Positions 55,250 to 64,000 of a stretch of 64,000 nucleotides of DNA are shown piece after piece. The stretch covers positions 1,914,273 to 1,978,272 of the forward strand of contig OX291561.1 of assembly GCA_946406115.1 (NCBI GenBank), in the 5' to 3' direction. How positions within the stretch are numbered: the stretch's first letter is position 1; every line of letters begins with the position of its first letter. The notes under the pieces were generated by a model, which was given only the letters and a program-made list of their open reading frames with translations, made no database searches and was not told the origin of the DNA. Position numbers and translations under genes: made by a program. Origin of the DNA: Apoda limacodes. Lineage: Eukaryota > Arthropoda > Insecta > Lepidoptera > Limacodidae.

Positions 55250-55437
55250 TGTGGAGTAAATAACTTGCAGTAATTAATTAAATATATATTTATTGAGGAG
55301 AACAAAAGTTAAGTTCATACCACAGATCAAGGAAAGTTTATATATATGACAAAAAAAAAGCAAGTCTACCACAGACTAACTAGGCACATCTTAATAAATG
55401 AATCCTGTATTGCATTCAATTAAAAATAGTAAACAAC
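55250..55437 (-). repeat. Copia 3' LTR
   Basis: On the minus strand it begins TGTTGTTTACTATT right after a purine-rich tract ('gagggaggg') and ends '...ctccaca'. TG/CA ends and the tract are those of a Ty1/copia long terminal repeat. No partner LTR was found at the other end. Confidence 0.6.
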
Positions 55438-55815
55438 ACCCTCCCTCAATAAAGGTTTCATTTAGGTAGATACATACTACATACACAACTAGGTACACAA
55501 TGCAAAGTAAAAAAAATTTGACAAACCCTATATTTTTTATATTAATTAATACATAATTTGTAAGTACTTGTAGATATGTATGACAAGGTACAGACAGACA
55601 GTATACCTCACTTATTAAAATATGTTATTAAAAAACAAACGGTATAATTAACTTGTAGTAGGTAGGTATTGAACAAAATTAAATTATATTCTAATAAACA
55701 ATGTTTGATTGCTAGTTTAACTTATACATACACCTATAGTATTATTATACGTCCCACCCTCAATCAAAAACTTGTAAAAATAAGGAACATAAAAAAAATT
55801 AAAATTATTAGATTG
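55438..55815. other. Untranslated region between copia pol and 3' LTR
   Basis: AT-rich, no coding; a second purine-rich tract ('gagggtggga' on the minus strand) lies at about 55752. Confidence 0.45.
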
Positions 55816-55819
55816 AACC

Positions 55820-58800
55820 CATCAATTCTCTCAACTTAACAAAGCTTTGTCGAGGCAAAGGTTTTGTAAGAATGTCTGCTAGCTGATCACTTGTATGAAC
55901 GTATTGAACACTTATTATTTCTTCATTAAGTTTTTCTTTAATGAAGTGATATTTAATATCTAAATGTTTCATGCGTTTCAACTGTTAATGCGAATTACAT
56001 GCTTTAATAGTAGTTTGGTTATCTTCATATACAGTTATAACATTACAATCTATTTTTAACTCTAATAACAAATTCCTTTACCAGCAGGCTTCACTTATAC
56101 ACTGAGCTAGCAATACATATTCAGCCTCGCAAGAGGACAGTGCCACTGTAGGTTGTTTTTTTGATGTCCAGGCTACCAAGTTGTAGACAGAATTGTAGAC
56201 AGAAACCAGATGTAGATTTCCTATCAATTAAGTTATCTCCCCAGCTTGCATCTGCATAACCAGTTTAATAATATATTGTTTGAGCCTCTGCTATAGATGA
56301 GTTTTAATTCAATAGTTCCCTGAATATATCCAGACATATCCAGAGATCATTACTGGCATAGTTTTGAAACCTTGACAGAAAAGTTATGCTTGCACATAGA
56401 TCAGGTCTAGTACCTACCATAGCATACACGATGCAGCCAACAAGTTGCCTACACCTATGTTCCAGTTCTATATTTTCTGAATGATCTTTTTGCAACTTTG
56501 ATAAGTCAAATTTTGGATCCATAGGTGTAGACACACTGTGACTTTGTAACATGTTAAATTTTGCCAATACATTTTTAAGATACTAGGTTTGGTCCAGGGT
56601 GGTAATACCTTTTTCAATATCTTGTTTAATATTAATACCAAGATAAAAATTTGCTAGACCCAGGTCTCTCATTTTAAAAACAGTTTTCATTATTTTTATA
56701 ATATCACTGACCATTGGCCTAAATCCAGTACAAAGTAGATAATTACAAAAATAAGTATAAATACATGACAAATGTTACTTATGTAAGAGTACAGACAATT
56801 ATCACTTTTTGTTTTAATAAAGTTTTGATTCAACATGAAACTATTAAATCGTTCATACCATGACCTTGGTGCACCTTTGAGGCCATATAAGGCCTTATTT
56901 AATTTACATATTTTATTTTTAGGGACAAAGAAATTTTCTGGCAATGTCATCTTTGATAATACCATTTAAGAAAGCACTACATACATCCAATCGAAACACA
57001 GGCCACCCACTTTTAATACTCGAAGCCAATAAAGTTTTTACAGTAGCCAGTTTAATTAGGGGGGAATATACATCACAATAATTTAAATTATTTTGGACAA
57101 AGCCCCTAGCTACTAACCGACCTTATTATAAGTTAATTCCACCTTTTTTGTTGCGCTTGACTTTGAATACCCATTTTGTGTCAATAATTGTTATCTGAGT
57201 TTCGGGTTTTTGCACTAATGACCAAGTGTTATTTTCAGCAAGTGCTGCCATTTCTGTCTTCATTGCTTGTTCCTACTGATGTGAATTATTAGATGATATT
57301 GCCTCCTTCAAAAATACTGGTTCCTCTGGATCAATAGTTAGCAAGCAAAAATATGTTTCAAAATCATCAAACTTCTTTGGTAATTTTATCTCTCATTATG
57401 GTCTTCTTGCAGCGAGCTCTGGCTCACTCTCTTCAATTGCTTGCGGTTCATTCTCTTGTTCTTCCACCGTCACAGCCTGAGATTCTTCATTCATGCTTTC
57501 ATTTATCGAGGTCAGCTCACCATGGTTTGATCTTCTTCAAATAATATAATATTATTTTCACTTGAAATATTTTCAGTATTATTTGTCAATACCTCAGGTG
57601 CAAGTATGACTTCCCTTTCTATAGAGAAAGTATTGCTGTCAGGTTAATAAATTTTAAAGCCTTTAGGATTTTCACCATAACCAACAAACAAACCTTTTCT
57701 GCTCTTACTGTCCAATTTCAGTCGACGTTGTTTAGGTATACGTGTCCACACTTCAGTTACAAATGAAGCCTTTAGGTTAGAAATATCATACTTTTTATCA
57801 CAGTTCATATGGAGTCTTTTTATTTATGGAGCTTGTACCCGTTCTATTTATTATGAAAATGGCTGTATTCACAGCTTCTCCCCATAGATTCTTCGGTAAT
57901 GACTTTTCTTTTAACATTGATCTTGCTGCCTCAATAACTGTTCTCATCTCACGTTCGATTTCAGCATTTTGAGCAGGTGTGTAAGGAACTGTAATTTGGT
58001 GAATAATTCCTCGTTCCTCGAGTATATCTTTTACAGTTTTATTCATCTTTAAGTAAAAGAAAATATCTTGATCCTCCGAGTGTCTTTTCTTCAATTGGCT
58101 GACATAAATCAGCACATATACTCTCACCAGGGCTACAAGTCTTTGTTGAACTGCTTGGATGAGGTTTTCTGCTATGCTTTCCTTGAAGACACGCTGTGCA
58201 AAAATGATGTTTTGTACAAAAATTCAAAATTTTGTTTTGTTCAATTCAAAATGTACTGAAACATTTTTGACATAAATAAAGTTCTGATGACCAAGTTTAC
58301 AATGAAATTTATAAAGTTCACACTCATTGTTGCAGTAATTGTTTTGCATTGGTTTGACATTTATGTTTGACACATCAGAGTTCAGTGGCCCCGCAGTGTT
58401 GCCAACAATTGAAAGAGCCTGTTCGCATTTACTGAAATACATCTTATAAAGTTTTCCAAAACGTTTAGCAATCACAATAGTATTATTCTTCTTTTCAAAT
58501 CTGCACTCATGGCTGTCTGATGACATTTTTAAGGCACTTGAAACAGAAAACAGATTCATTTTCAAATCCGGGACAAAGAGTACATTTTCAAGGTTAACTA
58601 ATGACCACCCATGTCCGTCGAAAGCTTTCATGCGTATATTTCCTTCACCGATGACTCGAACCTTGGCGCCACCACCCAGTTGTACCATTCGCACATAGTC
58701 CAATAGTTTATAATCATCAAAATATAATTGATTTTTACCCATATGATGTGTACAGCCACTGTCCATGTTCCCAACAGTCAGTTGATTGTTCAAACTCGCT

Positions 58801-59077
58801 TGCGACTAAAGCTGTTACCTTTTTATTGTCCTGTTTCTTAGTTTTATTTTTCTTCCTGAAGAAACAGTATTTTAAAATGTGTCCTGTCGAAAGCTGTCTC
58901 ACACGATAAAGTGTGTGTTTGTGGCCCCTGTTCCATTCTTGTGACTATTATTGATTGAGCTTTAGCGTCATCCTTCAGCCATGTTAATTTTTGTCCTTTG
59001 TCATTTTACTCAGGTTTTTGCTGGTCCCCCGATGTAATATCGAAGAGCCCCTGGCCATTCAAGATAATTCTTGTTTC
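55820..59077 (-). pseudogene. Ty1/copia retrotransposon gag-pol, broken and truncated
   Basis: Reading leftward on the minus strand: a partial gag ('GKMETRIILNGQGLFD', 'LTWLKDDAKAQ'); protease with D-S-G ('MDSGCTHHMGKNQLYFDDY', 58793-58224); GAG-pre-integrase ('CTACLQGKHSRKPHPS'); and integrase ('YTPAQNAEIEREMRTVIEAA', 58127-57798). Reverse transcriptase follows ('KLNKALYGLKGAPRSWYERF', 56965-56696), then the connection domain (56567-56304) and RNase H to 'LADILTKPLPRQSF' near 55850. Many frameshifts and stops separate the pieces. The expected Y-V-D-D catalytic site reads F-V-I-I, so it is dead. The 5' LTR and most of gag are absent. It lies inside a Jockey-like copy. Confidence 0.85.
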
Positions 59078-59425
59078 CATCTTGCCATCTTACGTGGTAA
59101 TCCCAGGGGTTCGTTAACATGGGTCGCTAGCTTTTTGTCCAGCAGATGCATACAACGCGTAGCGTAGACAGTAGTTACTCTGATGGCATGACATTAATGG
59201 TGGTGTTCTGCAAGACTGTGTTGTCTCCTACGCTGTTTCCACTGCATATATAGAAATGTTTTCCATCAGCAACATACAATACTATGCATATATCAGTACT
59301 GGAGACGCTTATTACACGGGTCATGCAAACACCCCTTGTTTCGTTGTAAAGGAAAAGTGTGAAGCACTTGTGTCTAACATTGAGACCACTTTGTACAAGT
59401 CTAACACTGCGTAATTAGAGTACCG
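59078..59425 (+). pseudogene. Jockey-like element, right part (split by copia)
   Basis: It resumes at 'cttgccatcttacg' and reads a degraded version of the 'VASFLSGRR' to 'LSPTLF' to 'YYTGRA' stretch, with stops. It continues the copy at 54870-55240, which dates the copia insertion as later. Confidence 0.75.
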
Positions 59426-61360
59426 GAACCGGAACTATGGCCGAAAAAAAATTCTTGGCCGAAACTAGGCGAAACCGAAACCGAAATTTCGGTCGGTCAT
59501 TACTTATTTAATACGAAAGCGAAGCTCTTAGTGCGCGAGTCCAACCTACCACACCACACCTATGCCGTTTTCTTTATGAAAATACTTTTATTGATTCATA
59601 AAGCTCTTGTACCTTTTGATTCAAACCGTTCGTATTCACTGGTCCTTTTTTTAAGCATCTTTTGACACAAAATTTTTATACTTTTCTAAGTTGATTTCTC
59701 GGATGCATAAGAAGCAGCGAGGTACATATTAATTAGCATTAGCATTAGTTGATCTTTGTATCTACAACTTTAAACAGTAACCGCATTTTGTTTCATACTG
59801 TTTCAAATTTGGTACTTACATTTAGGCTAAATCCTCTTTTACGGGCCTTTACATTAGAATAGATCTAAGCACTTTACTTAAAGCTTTATCATATCTTTAT
59901 TGTTTAGAAAAAAAAAAAGAACATGTGTTTACAGTGTGGCCGCTAGAGTATTTTATATGCTCAATTTGTATTATTTCTTCCTTCATAGTACAATATCCGT
60001 TGGTTTGCTGATCAAATACATCAGTTTAGTATTTTCTTGCACATACAATAAATAAGACAGTGTATGTTAAAAAAAGTGAAAAGTAGAAAAGGCTATAAAT
60101 AATTATTTAACATGAGAATGAGAATGAGAATTAAATGAACTAATATCGTAATTTATGTGTACAAATAATTACAAACACATGAGTAATGTGTTCGACGACA
60201 GACGATGACATATAGTATATGCATATTGTTCATTTTCGGGTCTTATGTACGGGTAAAAACAAGATTCTTTTATACATAGTTTAACAATCAGTGAAAACAG
60301 GTCCATTTATTTATTTCATTAGACATAAGAATATTCACAAAAATGTCATTTAACCTTTTATTGCAAACGCAACATTAAATAAACTTTATTTTTAAACTAA
60401 ATATAACCAGTAAGTCGTTTATGTAGAGTGATAAGATCTTCAACCCACTTTACAACACTAGACATATAGACATTCTTCATTAATATGCATTTATGAAAGA
60501 CACAACAAATAGCAGCGTAATGTTCTCCGCAATGCAGCGAAACGTCAAATAGCTTGAAGCTTTTCTAAGCCGCGCGTGATTTCAACAAGCATTTTTCCAC
60601 TTCTTTGCTTCATATGAGCTGAAACCGCGTCAGGGTAATTAATATTTCGTGTTTCGCAATTTAGCGCTCTTACACTTCAGTGATAAGGTTTAGTTTGGGA
60701 TGAAACGTAGTGGTGTTCGTGATGATTCTTCGAGTGACTGACGCACTATTTATACAGCAGACTGATTTGCTTGATACTGAGCTCGTGTTTATTTACCTTT
60801 CATTTCGCTTTACTATAAAAATTATTTACATACGAAAATTTAATTTTCATTTCTCATATTCTAAAAGCAGACCATGGGTTTAAAAACTGAGTTGAAGTGA
60901 ATGATAGTGATTATAAATAAATCCTTACTCAGTGTGTCTTAATTGTAGTACATAATAACTTTACACATTTAACTTAGATTTTTTCATCTGTTACGAAAAT
61001 TAATATTGTTAACACAATAACATATGACATAGAGAAAGAGAACCATACATCGACAGTTTAGGAGTATCTGCGTTACTTTAGTATAAATATTAAAATCGGT
61101 ATTTAATTTTTTGCAAGTTACCGTTGTGAGAGCTTTTACAGTAATATATCCATCGTGTAGCTTTAAAGTTTTGCTGTGTTTATCATATAGCTACAGACTC
61201 GCCACTCGGATTTATCCTGTTACCAAAAAAAACCGTATAGTCAGAGACTTAAAACTGAAAATTGAACCAGAAGAGTGAATGCGGGTAATTATGTGAATTG
61301 GGGGTTGCATACGTTTTTGAGTAATCAGAAGTTGTCTCAAAAGACACGCTCAGCTGTTGA
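59426..61360. other. Non-coding AT-rich stretch
   Basis: A 'ggccgaaa..ccgaaac' purine-rich imperfect repeat sits at 59430-59500. No genes, RNA genes or clear elements. Confidence 0.5.
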
Positions 61361-61364
61361 TTCC

Positions 61365-61725
61365 AACAATGGTGTATGAAATCGTTGGGCAAAACAAATA
61401 TGAAAGCAAAGTTAATGTGAAAATGAGAGCACTAAGAAATATGCGTGGCGTAACCTCAAATGCAATAAAAAATAGCATGAAACGGAAACGTTGGGGTGTG
61501 AAAGAAGATAAGACAAAGTGCACCAAACAAATTTAAAAGACAATAAAAAAGTAAATGGAAGATTTGGCAGGGGTTGACCTCGTTAAAAGTATCTCAATGG
61601 AGGAAACGCGAGGTCAAAACTGCTCTAATCCGATAATCGAGTATAAAAGCGTTGATGCGAGTGGATGAGGTAAAAGTATCTGCCAGAATCGTAGCCAGTG
61701 GAATCTTCGGCCTCTGAATACCCCT
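61365..61725 (+). pseudogene. RTE-like C-terminal fragment, strongly decayed
   Basis: The + strand reads 'VMRALRNMRGVT'-like sequence and a remnant of 'RWGVKED' with scattered matches to the minus-strand fragment at 4605-5070 (for example 'atgagagcactaagaaatat'). Many stops. Confidence 0.55.
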
Positions 61726-62960
61726 TTGGGAAGCAAGCGTGAAATTATCTATGCATGTTTATGTTTCTAGCTATGCTTCATAAATGTGTAACAGACTTTG
61801 GACAACCTTATTATATATTTAATTTTATATAAAAAAAAATCTTTTTTTTTTGCAATTTTTTGTTAAACATTTAACAAATCCTTTTCTTAAAATATATCTT
61901 TAACGTTAGTACAAAAATCACTGCATAGTTTATTATTAGTATCATTCCACGTTCTGTAAATTGAAAACAAAAACTAATTGAAAAGAGCGAACGCTGACAA
62001 TTAATTGTACACAATTGTTCTCAGTGCCGTAGCACTATTGAATCCGATTTTGTCATTTAACTGTACGCGGTACGAACACGACGAAGCTAATTTCATTTCA
62101 TTGTCGGGTTTCGAAAAACTTTTGTTTGAGGACAAACAATGTTATTTAGGTTTCAGTTAATAAGGTAAGGGTTTTCAAAGTTTGAATCATCATTTGTAAC
62201 GAACAAAAAGTATGTATTTTTTATGACCATTTTTTTGTTTAAGTTTGTGATAAAGAATCAATTCTAATCATGTTTGGCCAAAATATACCAGAATTAAAAT
62301 ATTAAATAGACATCCCCGGCTATCATCATGGCGAATATCACTTTGCCGAGGGAGGTCTGAGTCAATTACCAATATATTCTTTATCAATTAATGGTTAAAA
62401 TTAAACTTAACAATCAGATGATTTTTGACATGAATCTAATTAAATTGTCATCAAATAACATATTTATTCATCCTCATGTGCCTTTACACAAGTTTTATTG
62501 GTATAGGTTATATATTTAGGCTTTTATTTTAAAGCAAATATTAATCTAAATTCATTGCTATTTTCCCTACGTAAATGACAAAATCAAATTTCCTTCTGAC
62601 AAATGCAACAACAAAAAATTACCATTCAATAAAATGTCCGGAAGCAACAAGCACGAATAACATGAATAATTTGTCAGTTTGACAGCGGCTCGGAGCTGTG
62701 TCTCCTCCGGTAACACGAAAGAATATCACATTTTATTTGATATTCGATATGTCTGTGGGATTAAATTATTTTTATTAAAAACAGTTATTCTTTGTTAGTA
62801 CTTAAGAGGTCGTAGTAACATGCGTGTGTGAGAGATGAGTATTTTAGCTCTTTGTTCATTGAGTGGATTTTTTTTGGATGGTTTCTGAATGATTTAGATT
62901 CATAATAAATTAAACTTAGAATTAAAGGACAAAATTATTTGTATTCACAATAGATGTGAA
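61726..62960. other. Non-coding stretch
   Basis: No supported features. Confidence 0.5.
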
Positions 62961-62964
62961 TATG

Positions 62965-63225
62965 AATTATTTAGTTCCTGTCTGCCGAAAGACGTCCACT
63001 GCTGAACGTAGGCCTCCCCCATATGTCTCCACAACGGCCGGTCCTGAGCCGACCGCGCCCATGTGCCTCCTGCGGCTCTGACCAGATCGTCTGTCCATCC
63101 AGTAAGAGGCTGACCCACGCTGCGTGTTCCGATCAGTGGTCGCCACTCGAGGAACTCTGAGCTTATTTAAGAGGCCAACAGTAAGAGACCATGTTTCTGT
63201 ACCATAAGTCATCACTGGCAACACA
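62965..63225 (-). pseudogene. RTE-type non-LTR tail fragment
   Basis: 85 open codons on the minus strand: 'MLPVMTYGTETWSLTVGLLN' at the start, then a jump to 'YWMDRRSGQSRRRHMGAVGS' and 'GGLRSAVDVFRQ'. These are two parts of the RTE C-terminus joined by a deletion. Related to 2775-3010 and 9715-9815. Confidence 0.7.
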
Positions 63226-63560
63226 CATTGACTATAGACTTTCGTCGCCTAAAGACGCAAATTATTTAGTACCAAAGATGAAAATTTGGTGGCGCTGCGG
63301 TCGAGAATATTTTTATAAACTATTTTCATTTATGCGTTTGTCTAATGCAATGAAAACTTTGGTGAGATGTGCGCACGCTGAATTACTTCAACCATTTTAC
63401 ACCCGGTGGAGCGTGAGTAATTTCAACAAATTAGAGTTTTTATTATTATTGTGGTGAAGTTTGTGTCTTTTTGGTGTGAATTAATTACGGAGAGGTGGCG
63501 AAGATGATAGAGGGATGAAAGGAAAGATAGGTTGTAGAGGTTGTATACAATTTATGGCAA
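63226..63560. other. Non-coding stretch
   Basis: An 88-codon frame (63191-63457, +) overlaps the retroelement tail on the other strand and lacks any domain. Confidence 0.45.
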
Positions 63561-63572
63561 GCTTATATAAGA

Positions 63573-64000
63573 CAAAATATTTTGTAGAATTTATGATATA
63601 ATGTTATACATAATTTATATGTACAATAAACTTTACAAAATATTTTGTAGAATTTATGTTATAATGTTATACATAATGTATATGTACAATAAACTTTACA
63701 AAATATTTTGTAGAATTTATGATATAATGTTATACATAATGTATATGCACAATAAATTTTACAAAATATTTTGTAGAATTTATGATATAATGTTATACAT
63801 AATGTATATGTACAATAAACTTTACAAAATATTTTGTAGAATTTATGATATAATGTTATACATAATGTATATGTACAACAAACTTTACAAAATATTTTGT
63901 AGAATTTATGATATAATGTTATACATAATGTATATGTACAATAAACTTTACAAAATATTTTGTAGAATAATGTTATACATAATGTACATGGACAATAAAC
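63573..64000. repeat. 63-bp tandem satellite-like array, cut by the window end
   Basis: Units start at 63573, 63636, 63699, 63762 and onward every 63 bases with 'caaaatattttgtagaattt'. Nearly seven units are visible with only a few changes; the last has a short deletion near 63967. Each unit holds the palindrome 'acaaaatattttgt'. The array probably continues beyond the window. Confidence 0.92.

Noticed and set aside
63191..63457. 88-codon + strand frame
   Set aside because: Antisense to a recognisable RTE tail for part of its length; no domain.

Overview
The window is AT-rich insect DNA, most probably from a moth or butterfly. It has a single recognisable host gene with insect-style introns. 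Around it lie many decayed retroelements (Jockey-like, RTE-like, copia), short Helitrons ending in CTAGT, and tRNA-derived SINEs of the kinds common in Lepidoptera. The species cannot be named from the sequence alone.

Positions 1-26900 are mostly non-coding repeat graveyard. It holds RTE-type fragments, a Tc1/mariner transposase pseudogene split by a Jockey-like insertion (about 5790-8275), many 3' fragments of that same Jockey-like family on both strands, a 605-bp Harbinger-like MITE with TTA duplications (15361-15965), and a second decayed non-LTR element (about 17700-20366). From 26919 to 31126 lies the one clear host gene: a kekkon-like membrane protein with leucine-rich repeats, one Ig domain, a transmembrane helix and a C-terminal PDZ-type tail. 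It is encoded by two coding exons plus a probable 5' non-coding exon.

The centrepiece is an apparently complete 18.2-kb Polinton/Maverick (adintovirus-like) element at 33281-51437. It has near-identical inverted repeats of about 3.2 kb. Between them are protein-primed DNA polymerase B, chromodomain integrase, packaging ATPase, adenain-like protease, major capsid protein, penton-like minor capsid protein, a core/membrane-active-type minor protein and several conserved unknowns. Every main reading frame is open. From ATPase to protease the genes run on one strand, tightly packed with several overlaps, including two 4-base ATGA overlaps. Each inverted repeat also carries a TATA promoter, a two-exon gene of unknown function with a PCNA-box-like motif, a tRNA-like sequence inside that gene's intron, a minisatellite and a strong palindrome. 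Just inside the two repeats sit two mirror-image promoters. They drive a small 82-aa protein on the left and, on the right, a short exon that joins in phase to the polymerase. The two encoded N-termini resemble each other.

Right of the element (51438-64000) is more nested debris: non-LTR reverse transcriptase fragments, a Jockey-like copy split by a 5'-truncated copia element (about 55250-59077), RTE fragments, and a 63-bp tandem array that runs off the window end. Together the sequence shows a gene-poor repeat region that received a relatively recent virus-like Polinton beside a kekkon-family gene.
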